A stretch of 9,362 nucleotides of DNA from Chloroflexota bacterium (GTDB lineage Bacteria; Chloroflexota; Limnocylindria; Limnocylindrales; CSP1-4): positions 1-9,362 of the forward strand of contig JACQEF010000274.1 of assembly GCA_016200745.1 (NCBI GenBank), written 5' to 3'. Of the stretch, positions 1 through 6,498 are shown in pieces (position 1 is the stretch's first letter; each line of letters opens with the position of its first letter). Under the pieces are notes generated by a model. The model saw nothing but the letters and a program-made list of their open reading frames with translations. It was not told the origin of the DNA and searched no databases. Position numbers and translations under genes: made by a program.

Positions 1-1
1 C

Positions 2-130
2 ACGACCTCGGTCCCCGCCGGCGCTGATCCGGGTCAGGGCCTCGCCACGGTCCTGGTCTCCAGCGACCAGTTCGGCTCGACGCAGGACGAGTCGGTGATC
101 ACGGTCCAGCCTGCCCCGAGCCCGTCGTAG
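2..130 (+). CDS. C-terminal end of an unidentified protein (5' truncated)
   Basis: An open frame enters from the left edge and ends at TAG (128-130), giving 42 visible residues. They are rich in Thr, Ser, Val and Gly, include a stretch VLVSSDQFGSTQDESVITVQ, and finish in a Pro/Ser tail, PAPSPS. Such tails are common on secreted or envelope proteins of high-GC bacteria, but no domain can be recognised from so short a piece. Third positions are almost all G or C, which agrees with the neighbouring real genes. The frame lies on the same strand as the zinc-ribbon gene 56 bases downstream. That gene has its own promoter-like sequence, so the two need not be co-transcribed. Function unknown; the frame call is moderately secure. 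Confidence 0.5.
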   Translation, partial: TTSVPAGADPGQGLATVLVSSDQFGSTQDESVITVQPAPSPS

Positions 131-151
131 CCGGGACGCCGCTCGCGGGGA

Positions 152-180
152 TCGACAGGCGACCCGCGCGCAGCTACCAT
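152..180 (+). promoter_or_regulatory. Candidate promoter for a leaderless transcript of the zinc-ribbon gene
   Basis: TCGACA (152-157, one mismatch from TTGACA) is followed by a 17-base spacer and TACCAT (175-180, a TAnnnT -10 element). The ATG at 187 begins exactly six bases after the -10 element, where transcription would be expected to start. No Shine-Dalgarno sequence could then lie on the message, so translation would begin on the first codon. Seen: the hexamers and spacing. Inferred: promoter activity. Confidence 0.5.
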
Positions 181-186
181 CGGCCC

Positions 187-660
187 ATGCCGATGTGGCG
201 CTGTCCGCACTGCGCGACACCCCAGGCAGAGACGGCGCGCTGCTGGGTCTGCCATCGTTCCAGCACCGCCTGCGGGTCCTGCCGCCATTTCCGTCGATCG
301 GTCGCGGCGCAGCTCGGCTACTGCGGGCTGGATCGTCAGCGACGCCCGCTGTCCGGTGATGAGATCCGGGAATGCTGGGAATCCCTCGACGCGCACGGTT
401 CCCCTGGGACACCGGTCCGGCCCACCGTCGGGCCGGCGGCCGGCTGGGCGCTCGAGCCCGGTGAGGATCGAACGCCGGTTCGGTTGCGGGACTTCGTCGA
501 GGTACGGGCCGAAACGGCCAGGTCGGTGGGCCTGATGCACCCAAATCCAGCCGCCGGAGACGATCCTGCAGCGCCCGTGGCCGAGTCGCCGCACAGCCCT
601 GTCGTGCACTCGTCGCCGACCGAGCCGCGCTGGAGCCTCTGGGGAGAAGGCGAAGCCTGA
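187..660 (+). CDS. Small zinc-ribbon-like protein, function unknown (157 aa)
   Basis: The N-terminal 65 residues carry eight cysteines in pairs: CPHC (6, 9), CWVC (19, 22), CGSC (29, 32), then single Cys46 and Cys63. The first four form a classic double-knuckle zinc ribbon. The second four (CGSC-x13-C-x16-C, with HF after the CGSC and LSGDEIRECW at the end) look like another metal site. The rest, about 66-157, is Pro-, Ala- and Ser-rich, probably disordered, and has no recognisable domain or membrane segment. The ATG at 187 is chosen because a TAnnnT hexamer sits six bases upstream; a second in-frame ATG at 193 is possible. The gene stands alone, downstream of an unidentified gene and convergent with the HtrA operon. 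A metal-binding role is inferred from the cysteines only. Whether it binds nucleic acid or protein cannot be told. Confidence 0.7.
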   Translation: MPMWRCPHCATPQAETARCWVCHRSSTACGSCRHFRRSVAAQLGYCGLDRQRRPLSGDEIRECWESLDAHGSPGTPVRPTVGPAAGWALEPGEDRTPVRLRDFVEVRAETARSVGLMHPNPAAGDDPAAPVAESPHSPVVHSSPTEPRWSLWGEGEA

Positions 661-747
661 GGCGTCCCGGCGGAACGGGCCGCGGGGGTTCGCCCTGGCT
701 GCGAGGTTCTTGCGCGTGACGCCCGACTCGCGAATCCGCGTTTCACG

Positions 748-827
748 GTTGGCCGGTTCGGTCGTGTGGCGCCAGGATACGGCGCTGGATCGGCCGGGAA
801 CCGGTGCTCGTTGGCCGGATCGGTCGT
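748..827. repeat. Imperfect 18-base direct repeat in the intergenic gap
   Basis: Positions 748-765 and 810-827 match at 17 of 18 bases (core TTGGCCGG, then T or A, then TCGGTCGT), with starts 62 bases apart. They lie in the 262-base stretch (661-922) between the convergent zinc-ribbon and HtrA genes, in which I see no gene. They could be a paired protein-binding site or a chance product of high GC. Confidence 0.35.
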
Positions 828-870
828 CGGGCGCAAGAAGGAAGATCGGCCGCGCGGCCGGGGCGGCGTG

Positions 871-898
871 GGGCCCGGGCCTGCCTTGACCCGGGCCC
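871..898. terminator. Strong GC hairpin between convergent genes, possible bidirectional terminator
   Basis: GGGCCCGGG (871-879) pairs perfectly with CCCGGGCCC (890-898) across a ten-base loop. It lies 25 bases beyond the HtrA stop codon and about 210 bases beyond the zinc-ribbon stop, where a shared terminator would be expected. There is no T-tract on either side, so it is not a canonical intrinsic terminator. In high-GC bacteria, tract-less hairpins may still stop transcription or protect 3' ends. Confidence 0.45.
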
Positions 899-922
899 TG
901 ACTCGACCCCGCACGCTCCCTT

Positions 923-2341
923 CTACAGGCCCGAGGGACGTGTCCCGAGCGTGACCTGGAGGGTGACGGGCTTGCCGCCCCGCAGGACCTCGACGCTGAC
1001 CGTGTCGCCCGGCGAGAACTGGGCAAGCGTCGCGTCCAGCGGGTGCCCATCATCGATCGCCTTGCCGTTGACGCTCACGATGATGTCGCCGTCCTTGATG
1101 CCCGCCGCGGCGGCTGGCGTGCCGGGCTCGACGCCCGTGGTCGGGTTCCCGTTGGCGTCGCGACCACCGACCAGCGCACCGTCCTGGACCGGCAGCTTCT
1201 CCTCGTCGGCCAGTTGCCGGGTGATGCTGACGAAGCGGATCCCCAGGTAGGGCCGGGTGAGCTTCTGACCCGCAACGGCCTGGTCCATGATCGGCCGGGC
1301 GATGTCGATCGGGATCGCGAAGCCGATCCCGTTGCTGTTGCTCGCGATCGCGGTGTTGATCCCCACGACGTTGCCGTCGGCGTCGAGGAGCGGGCCGCCC
1401 GAGTTGCCAGGGTTGATCGCCGCGTCCGTCTGGATGAGGTTGGTCAGGGACTCGTTGCCGTCGGTGGTGATCGAGCGACCCTTGGCCGACACGATCCCGC
1501 TGGTCACCGAGTTGGAATAGGTCCCGAGCGGGCTGCCGATCGCGATGACCAGTTGCCCGACCTTGAGCGCGTCGGACTCGCCGACCGTGGCGGTTGGCAG
1601 GTCCGTCGCGTCGACCTTGACGATCGCCAGGTCGGTCAGCGTGTCGACCCCGTAGACCGAGCCGCTGAGCACGCGCCCGTCGTACAGCTGGACGTCGAAC
1701 TTGGTGCCGCCCTGGACGACGTGGCGGTTGGTCAGAATCCAGCCGCTGCTGTTGTAGATGACGCCCGAGCCGACCCCGGTCGCCGGGATGACCCCGAGAT
1801 CGCCGGCCCCGGAGGCACCGGTGACTGTGATGCGGACGACGGCCGGATTGACCTTCGCGGCCACGTTGATGGTCGCCGACGATTCGTCGATCGCGACCGG
1901 CTGCGGCGCCCCGACGTTCGTGCCCTGTGCCGTGCTGGCCGGGACGGTGGTCACCGGCCGGTCGAGGGCGCCGCTCGCGCCGAGGGCCAGGACCGTGCCG
2001 CCGGAGGCGAGCACCGCGGAGAGGATGGCGGCGCCGACCACCGGGCCGATCGTCCCGCGATTTCGCCGCGAGGGCGGGACGGGCACGACCGGCTCCGTGG
2101 TGGGGGCAGGCTCGTACCAGCGCTCCGGGGTGGCCACGGCCTCGGCGGCCGGGTCGCGTGTCCAGTCGGGTCGCGGCTCGGAGACCGGTGTGTAGCGATC
2201 GATCGGAGCCCCGGGGTCGGATACGGCGGGCGTCGTGCCCGCAGGCCCATCGTCGGGGCCTGCCGCGTCGGGCGACGGGACGGCGTAGCGCTCGGTGACG
2301 GATCCGGGATCGGCGCCATCGAGCTGCGGGTCTTCATGCAT
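923..2341 (-). CDS. Membrane-anchored HtrA-like serine protease with PDZ domain (472 aa)
   Basis: A trypsin-fold (S1C/HtrA family) protease that would cleave or scavenge misfolded proteins outside the cytoplasmic membrane. In order: a Pro- and Asp-rich cytoplasmic N-terminus (1-93), one membrane segment (about 99-121), a short linker, the protease domain (about 150-350) and a C-terminal PDZ domain (about 364-466). The triad is complete: His207 in TNRHVV, Asp237 in LTDLAIV and Ser314 in GNSGGPL. The oxyanion-loop context INPGNSGGP is canonical, so it should be active. Length and single PDZ domain fit actinobacterial PepD/HtrA-type proteins. The ATG at 2341 is preceded by a purine-rich GAGGAA, with GAGG ending 12 bases upstream. 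It follows the histidine kinase gene by 62 bases on the same strand, so is probably its operon partner, as pepD is to mprAB in mycobacteria. The stop is TAG. Family assignment is secure; the exact substrate is unknown. Confidence 0.93.
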   Translation of the reverse strand: MHEDPQLDGADPGSVTERYAVPSPDAAGPDDGPAGTTPAVSDPGAPIDRYTPVSEPRPDWTRDPAAEAVATPERWYEPAPTTEPVVPVPPSRRNRGTIGPVVGAAILSAVLASGGTVLALGASGALDRPVTTVPASTAQGTNVGAPQPVAIDESSATINVAAKVNPAVVRITVTGASGAGDLGVIPATGVGSGVIYNSSGWILTNRHVVQGGTKFDVQLYDGRVLSGSVYGVDTLTDLAIVKVDATDLPTATVGESDALKVGQLVIAIGSPLGTYSNSVTSGIVSAKGRSITTDGNESLTNLIQTDAAINPGNSGGPLLDADGNVVGINTAIASNSNGIGFAIPIDIARPIMDQAVAGQKLTRPYLGIRFVSITRQLADEEKLPVQDGALVGGRDANGNPTTGVEPGTPAAAAGIKDGDIIVSVNGKAIDDGHPLDATLAQFSPGDTVSVEVLRGGKPVTLQVTLGTRPSGL

Positions 2342-2403
2342 GGTGATCGGGTTCCTCGCGAGTGTCGGCCAGGTGGGCCGAGTTGCAGACGGTCAAGCTG
2401 GCC

Positions 2404-4164
2404 TCAGGGTGCGGGATTCGGATTCACCTGCGAGCGTTCGGACGGTGAAGTTTCCTCCACGTTGCCGATTGCCGCCGCGCGCGCCTCGGCCGCGGCGGCC
2501 GACGCCACGTCCGCACGCTCGGCGGCGGGGGTGCCGGCGACCAGCCGCGGGTCGCGCGGCAGCGTGACCGTGAAGCGCGAACCGCTTCCGACGCGGCTCT
2601 CCACCACGACCCGGCCGCCGTGCATGTCGACGATCGATCGGACGATGGCGAGCCCGAGCCCGCTGCCGCTGCCGCGGGCCTCGTTCGCGCGGGAGCCGCG
2701 GTAGAAGCGTTCGAAGATGTGCGGCAGCTCGGTCGCATCGATCCCGACGCCCGTGTCGGTCACGTCGATCCGGGCGCCGTCGGCCGTCGCGGTCACGTCG
2801 ACCGTCACCGCGCCGTCGCGACCCGTGAACTTCACGGCATTGGCCACGAGGTTGGCAACGACCTGGCCGATCCGCTGCGGATCGTGGCGGAGCCGGATCG
2901 GGGCAGACGGCAGGTGCAGCACCAGGCTGACGCCGCGCCGCTCGGCGGCGGCCGCGTTCTGCTCGACCGCCGACTCGACCGCGGCGCGGAGGTCGTCTGG
3001 CCGCAGGTCCAGCAGCACGAGGCCGGAATCGAGCTTGGACAGCTCGAGCAGGTTCTGGGCGAGCCAGTCGAGCCGCTCGATCTGCTGCCCGCTCGATTCG
3101 AGGAACTCGACGCGCGCGCCCGGGTCCTCGGCGGCGCCTTCGCGGAGCAGCTCGTTGAACGTTCGCAGCGCGGCGAGCGGCGTGCGCAGCTCGTGCGATA
3201 CGTCGGCCAGGAAGTCGCGGCTGCGGTCGCGATCGCGGCGGATGATCTCGACGCTCTCCTCGACCCGGTCGGCCATCGCGTTGAACTGGAGCGCCAGCTC
3301 GGCAAGCTCGGATGACCCGGCCCGGACGTGGCTCGGCGGGACGCGCCGGCTGAGATCGCCCTCGGCCAGCCCGCGGGAGGCCTCGGTCAGCCGTCGGAGC
3401 GGAGTCGTGAACCGGCGCGCCATGGCCGTCGACACGACGACGCTCAGCGCCAGCGCGAACAGGGCGATCGCGGCGAGCAGGCCGGTCACGTTGGCGAGCG
3501 CGGTCGCCCGGAACGTGTACGGGTTGGCGAGCGTGATCCTGACCGCGTACGGCTGGAACAGCGTGCCCGCCGAGTACCAGCCGGAGACCACGGCACTGCG
3601 CTCCTGGGTCTGCCCGGCCGCGGCGGGTGCCTCGAGCGCGATCTGGATCGGATCGTCGGCGGCGGGTACCGGGACGAGCTCCTCGCCCGACGATTCGAGA
3701 TGCCCGAACTGGATGGTGACGTCGGCCTGGCCGAGCCGGTCGGCGATCACCCGCTGTTGGTCCCGATCCGACAGCGCGGCGACGACCGCCGGGTTGACCA
3801 CGTTGTCCACCCCGACGACGGGCTGGCCGTTCGCCGCGCCCCGGGCCAGGCTCTGGACGTAACTGCTGACGGTTTGCGAGCGCTGCTCGAGGTCGGTCGT
3901 CTGCTGGCGGGAGAAGTAGTCGTCGAGCCGGTTGAGGACCAGCACCGTGACCAGGACGAGGATCAGGGCGATGACCCCGATGAACGCGATGGTCAGCCGG
4001 CCCTGGAAGGTCCTCGGGAGGAGCCGGCGGATCCGGCGCGGCAGGCGGAGCGGTCGAGGCGCTGGCAGCCCCGGCGCACCCTGGCCGGCGGCGCCCTCAG
4101 CGCTCGGCGAAGGCGTAGCCGACACCTCGGACCGTGAGGACGAACGCCGGTGACGTCGGGTCAT
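2404..4164 (-). CDS. Two-component sensor histidine kinase with HAMP domain (586 aa)
   Basis: A membrane sensor kinase that autophosphorylates on histidine and passes phosphate to the adjacent response regulator. Seen in order: a basic Pro-rich N-terminus (1-55), TM1 (about 57-78), an extracytoplasmic sensor region (about 80-222), TM2 (about 224-248), HAMP (about 249-303), and the dimerisation domain with His324 in SHELRTPL. The ATPase domain follows: N-box with Asn442 in NLVANAVKFT, G1 DTGVGI, F-box FERFYRG and G2 GSGLGLAIV. It ends in an Ala/Glu-rich tail (about 545-586) beyond the usual fold. All catalytic boxes are intact. The sensor region matches no named ligand domain by eye. The start is uncertain: ATG at 4164 overlaps the regulator gene by 68 bases, and GTG at 4125 overlaps it by 29. 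Neither has a good Shine-Dalgarno sequence, and either implies translation coupled to the upstream gene. The architecture and the HtrA gene downstream resemble MprB. Confidence 0.93.
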   Translation of the reverse strand: MTRRHRRSSSRSEVSATPSPSAEGAAGQGAPGLPAPRPLRLPRRIRRLLPRTFQGRLTIAFIGVIALILVLVTVLVLNRLDDYFSRQQTTDLEQRSQTVSSYVQSLARGAANGQPVVGVDNVVNPAVVAALSDRDQQRVIADRLGQADVTIQFGHLESSGEELVPVPAADDPIQIALEAPAAAGQTQERSAVVSGWYSAGTLFQPYAVRITLANPYTFRATALANVTGLLAAIALFALALSVVVSTAMARRFTTPLRRLTEASRGLAEGDLSRRVPPSHVRAGSSELAELALQFNAMADRVEESVEIIRRDRDRSRDFLADVSHELRTPLAALRTFNELLREGAAEDPGARVEFLESSGQQIERLDWLAQNLLELSKLDSGLVLLDLRPDDLRAAVESAVEQNAAAAERRGVSLVLHLPSAPIRLRHDPQRIGQVVANLVANAVKFTGRDGAVTVDVTATADGARIDVTDTGVGIDATELPHIFERFYRGSRANEARGSGSGLGLAIVRSIVDMHGGRVVVESRVGSGSRFTVTLPRDPRLVAGTPAAERADVASAAAAEARAAAIGNVEETSPSERSQVNPNPAP

Positions 4165-4795
4165 CCTCGATCTTGTCGCGCAGGTGGCTGACGTGGACGT
4201 TGATGGTCTTCTCGTCCTGGTCGAGTGCCTCGTAGTCGCGGAGCAGCTCGAGCAGTTCGCTGCGGGTGTACACGCGGCCCGGCCGTGACGCCAGGTGGCG
4301 GAGGATCTCGAACTCGGTCGGGGTCAGGCTGATCCGGCGGGTCCCGCGCTGGACGCGCCGCCGCTCGAGGTCGATCAGCAGGTCGCCGTGGCGGATCACC
4401 CGGCCGCCGGCCGCATCGGACAGGTCGCCGTACGAGCGGCGCAGCAAGGCCTTGATCCGGCTCATCAGCTCGCGCAGGCCGAACGGCTTGGTCAGGTAGT
4501 CGTCCGCGCCGAGCTCGAGGCCGATCACCTTGTCCACCTCGTCGTCGCGCGCCGTCAGCACCAGGACGGGCATCTTGGCCCCGCTCGCCCGGAGGCGCCG
4601 CAGGACCTCGAGCCCGTCGATGCCCGGCAGGCGGACGTCGAGCACGACCAGGTCGGGCGCCTGGTGCGTGGCGATGTCGAGGCCTTCCTCGCCGGACCGG
4701 GCGATGGCGACCTCGTAGCCTTCCTGCTGGAGCGCGTACTGGATGCCCCGGGCGACGGCGTGCTCGTCTTCGACGATCAGGATGGTGGCGGACAC
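4097..4795 (-). CDS. OmpR/PhoB-family response regulator (232 aa)
   Basis: A DNA-binding transcription factor switched by phosphorylation from the co-encoded kinase. The receiver domain (about 3-118) shows the acidic pair Glu9/Asp10, the phospho-acceptor Asp53 in VLDVRLPG, Thr81 and Lys103 in the KPF motif. A winged-helix effector domain follows (about 130-230) with LTPTEFEILRHL, the recognition region KTINVHVSHLRDKIE, and the terminal hairpin RGVGYAF. The length is normal for the family and all key residues are present. The start is GTG at 4795; the TAGCAT hexamer six bases upstream supports it, and there is no Shine-Dalgarno sequence. It is the first gene of the minus-strand operon regulator-kinase-HtrA. 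By analogy with mycobacterial MprA it may control its own operon and envelope-stress genes; that role is inferred from gene order, not from a seen operator. Confidence 0.94.
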   Translation of the reverse strand: MSATILIVEDEHAVARGIQYALQQEGYEVAIARSGEEGLDIATHQAPDLVVLDVRLPGIDGLEVLRRLRASGAKMPVLVLTARDDEVDKVIGLELGADDYLTKPFGLRELMSRIKALLRRSYGDLSDAAGGRVIRHGDLLIDLERRRVQRGTRRISLTPTEFEILRHLASRPGRVYTRSELLELLRDYEALDQDEKTINVHVSHLRDKIEDDPTSPAFVLTVRGVGYAFAER

Positions 4796-4801
4796 GCGGC
4801 G

Positions 4802-4807
4802 ATGCTA
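4802..4807 (-). promoter_or_regulatory. -10-like element for leaderless transcription of the response regulator operon
   Basis: Read on the minus strand, TAGCAT (4807-4802) is followed by six bases (CGCCGC) and then the GTG start at 4795. The geometry matches the -10 elements before the zinc-ribbon and ligase genes. No convincing -35 hexamer is found 16-19 bases upstream. This would be the promoter for the whole regulator-kinase-protease operon. Confidence 0.45.
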
Positions 4808-4833
4808 CACCGCGGCCCCCGACGGCACCGCTC

Positions 4834-4862
4834 TGGGTCGAGGCGGCCCCTCGTGGTAAGGT
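4834..4862 (+). promoter_or_regulatory. Candidate promoter for the bL25 gene
   Basis: TAAGGT (4857-4862) fits a TAnnnT -10 element of high-GC bacteria. TGGGTC (4834-4839) lies 17 bases upstream as a weak -35. Transcription would start near 4869, leaving a 5' leader of about 85 bases before the ATG at 4954. A GTG occurs at 4867, but the residues it would add (Pro/Ala-rich) are not part of the bL25 fold. Confidence 0.4.
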
Positions 4863-4953
4863 ACGCGTGCTTCCGGGCGCCTCGCCTTTTCCGGCCCCGC
4901 CGGCGAGCCGCGGCCCGGCACCGAACACGACAGACCACCAGAGGTTCCCCATC

Positions 4954-5631
4954 ATGTCCACCGCCCGCGCGACGCTTGCGGCCGAACACCGCGACCTGAC
5001 CGGCAAGAAGGTCGCTTCGATGCGCCATGCCGGCCGCCTCCCGGCGGTCGTCTACGGCCACGGCGTCGACTCGGCCAATGTCTCCATCGACACCCACGAG
5101 TTCGAGCAGCTCCGCCGGCACACCGGGCCGAACGCGCTGGTCGACCTGTCGATCGACGGCAAGAAGCCGCGGCCGGTGCTCATCCACGGCGTCCAGGTCC
5201 ACCCGGTCAACCGCCGGCCGCTCCACGTCGACCTGTTCCTCGTGCGCATGACCGAGGAGCTGACCGTGGACGTGCCGCTCGTGGCCACGGGCGAGTCCAT
5301 TGCGGTCACGCAGCATGGCGGGACGCTCCTCCATCCGATGGAGTCGGTTCGCGTCCGCGCCCTGCCCGACCATCTCCCGCAGGTCATCGAGTACTCCGTC
5401 GAGTCGATCCTCGACTTCGACACGGCCCTGCACGTCCGCGACCTGGTCGTCCCGGGCGACGTGACGCTGCTGACGGACGGCGACGAGATCATCGCCAAGG
5501 TCCAGCCGCCGCGCGTCGAGGAGGAGCCCGTCGTCGCCGAGGCCGCCGAGGGCGAGGCCGCCGAGGGCGAGGCCGCCGAGGGCGGCGCCGCCGGGACCGA
5601 GGGCGGGTCCGCCGAGGCCGGCCAGAGCTGA
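4954..5631 (+). CDS. rplY: 50S ribosomal protein bL25 (CTC/TL5 long form, 225 aa)
   Basis: Binds 5S rRNA in the large ribosomal subunit; long members of this family are also called general stress protein CTC. The N-terminal bL25 domain (about 5-93) shows the GRLPAVVYG motif (27-35), a conserved ending VNRRPLHVDLFLV, and the usual basic surface. The TL5-type C-terminal beta domain (about 100-188) includes PLVATGESI and DLVVPGDVTLLTDGDEIIAKV. A Glu/Ala/Gly tail (about 188-225) follows, made of a repeated pentapeptide. The ATG at 4954 is chosen because GAGG (4941-4944) lies nine bases upstream and the fold begins there. The gene is divergent from the response regulator operon and ends 20 bases before the convergent methyltransferase stop. 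The usual pth neighbour is absent here. Identification is secure. Confidence 0.95.
   Translation: MSTARATLAAEHRDLTGKKVASMRHAGRLPAVVYGHGVDSANVSIDTHEFEQLRRHTGPNALVDLSIDGKKPRPVLIHGVQVHPVNRRPLHVDLFLVRMTEELTVDVPLVATGESIAVTQHGGTLLHPMESVRVRALPDHLPQVIEYSVESILDFDTALHVRDLVVPGDVTLLTDGDEIIAKVQPPRVEEEPVVAEAAEGEAAEGEAAEGGAAGTEGGSAEAGQS
5539..5583 (+). repeat. Three perfect 15-base tandem repeats in the bL25 tail
   Basis: GAGGCCGCCGAGGGC occurs three times head to tail in frame (5539-5553, 5554-5568, 5569-5583), encoding EAAEG three times. Perfect identity at third positions points to recent slippage expansion rather than selection on each codon. Copy number may vary between strains. Confidence 0.9.
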
Positions 5632-5651
5632 CCTTCTCGCCCGGTTCGAGT

Positions 5652-6479
5652 TCAGGCGCCGGATCGACGCCCGGACGCGAAGACGATCGGGAAGCCCAGT
5701 GTCATCTGGCCGGGCGACAGCTCGGCCAGGCGTCGTTCGAGCTCTGCCAGCAGCTGCCTGCGCAGGTCGGGATCGAGCTCCTCGAACAGGCTCTCCTCGT
5801 CGAACTTCGACAGGAACCCGATGTAGGACGCCACCGTGAACCGGTGCTCGAGGCGCCCGGCCTCCGCCGTGACCCCCGCGAAGCCGGCCCGCCTGAGCTC
5901 GCCCGCCGCGCGTTCGACCGAGGGCAGGTCGCCCGACCGGCCGTCAGGCTCGCGAGCGCCGATCCCGAGGTCGTCGAGCACGTCGTCGAAGATGACGTCT
6001 GGCTCGAACGGGCGGTCGTCCTGGAGCCACGAGACGTAGGCGAGCGTTCCGCCGGAACGCAGCACGCGCCGGGCCTCGCGCAGCGCCCGCGCCCGGTTCG
6101 GGACGAGCTGGAAGACGAACGAGGACAGGGCGAGGTCGAACGAGCCGTCGGCGAACGGCAGGTCGTCGGCGACGGCGATCTCCGACCGGAACCGCGACCG
6201 GGCCTCGCCGTCGAGCTGACGTTCGGCGTTGGCGTCGGCCATCGCGCGCATGCCGGCCGAGGCGTCCACGCCGACGATCGAGGCCTGCGGCCACCGGGCG
6301 ATCGCTCCGAGCGCCAGCTGGCCGGTCCCGGTGCCGATGTCGATCAGCCGAGCCGGACTCGGCGCAACCAGGGCCGCCACGCGGTCGAGCAGGGACGCCA
6401 CGGCTGGCGCCAGGACGGGCGCCCACCACTGCGCGTACCCCTCGGCGATCCGGTCGTATCGCTCCGCCTGCTCAGTCAC
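5652..6479 (-). CDS. Class I SAM-dependent methyltransferase, UbiE/Methyltransf_11 type (275 aa)
   Basis: Transfers a methyl group from S-adenosylmethionine; the acceptor cannot be read from sequence. The Rossmann core is clear. Motif I is LIDIGTGTGQLAL (45-57), the ribose-binding acidic residue is Asp72 in GVDAS, motif II is ADDLPFADGSFDLALSS (104-120), and the post-core segment LREARRVLRSGGTLAYVS (133-150) is typical of the UbiE/COQ5-like group. The N-terminal YDRIAEGYAQWW resembles the cap of small-molecule methyltransferases. The C-terminal part (about 190-270) is helical and not family-diagnostic. The start is GTG at 6479. ATG codons just upstream are in other frames and run into stops. 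It lies 103 bases downstream of the DUF4349 lipoprotein gene on the same strand and converges on bL25. No pathway neighbours identify its substrate. Confidence 0.88.
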   Translation of the reverse strand: MTEQAERYDRIAEGYAQWWAPVLAPAVASLLDRVAALVAPSPARLIDIGTGTGQLALGAIARWPQASIVGVDASAGMRAMADANAERQLDGEARSRFRSEIAVADDLPFADGSFDLALSSFVFQLVPNRARALREARRVLRSGGTLAYVSWLQDDRPFEPDVIFDDVLDDLGIGAREPDGRSGDLPSVERAAGELRRAGFAGVTAEAGRLEHRFTVASYIGFLSKFDEESLFEELDPDLRRQLLAELERRLAELSPGQMTLGFPIVFASGRRSGA

Positions 6480-6482
6480 CGA

Positions 6483-6498
6483 CGCATGGTGCCATGCG
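6483..6498. repeat. Short inverted repeat just upstream of the methyltransferase start
   Basis: CGCATGG (6483-6489) and CCATGCG (6492-6498) are perfect complements separated by two bases, and the near arm lies three bases upstream of the GTG start at 6479. It could be an operator half-site pair or a hairpin at the ribosome entry region. On the minus strand it also contains CACCAT six bases before the GTG, a degenerate version of the leaderless -10 pattern lacking the first T. Confidence 0.4.

Noticed and set aside
847..860. Perfect 14-base palindrome CGGCCGCGCGGCCG
   Set aside because: Pure G/C palindromes of this kind are common at this composition, and nothing around it suggests an operator or attachment site.
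34..1053. Minus-strand frame of 339 codons across the zinc-ribbon gene and the gap
   Set aside because: Arg/Pro-rich with no motif. The opposite strand has a cysteine-patterned protein with a promoter-like start, and this frame also overlaps the HtrA 3' end out of frame.
1043..2704. A 553-codon plus-strand open frame antisense to the HtrA and kinase genes
   Set aside because: It is rich in Arg, Asp, Gly and Val with no domain, and runs antisense to two genes with intact catalytic motifs. Long antisense frames are expected where third positions are nearly all G/C.
3328..4137. Plus-strand open frame of 269 codons antisense to the kinase
   Set aside because: Low-complexity Arg/Gly/Asp composition, no start signal and no domain; a mirror of the kinase frame.
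4867..4953. N-terminal extension of bL25 from GTG 4867
   Set aside because: The added residues are not part of the bL25 fold. A GAGG sequence and the family N-terminus both support the ATG at 4954, and the GTG lies at the likely transcription start.
4161..5006. Minus-strand frame overlapping the response regulator and running into the bL25 gene
   Set aside because: Its residues are Arg/Pro-rich nonsense, while the overlapping frame encodes a complete receiver and winged-helix protein.
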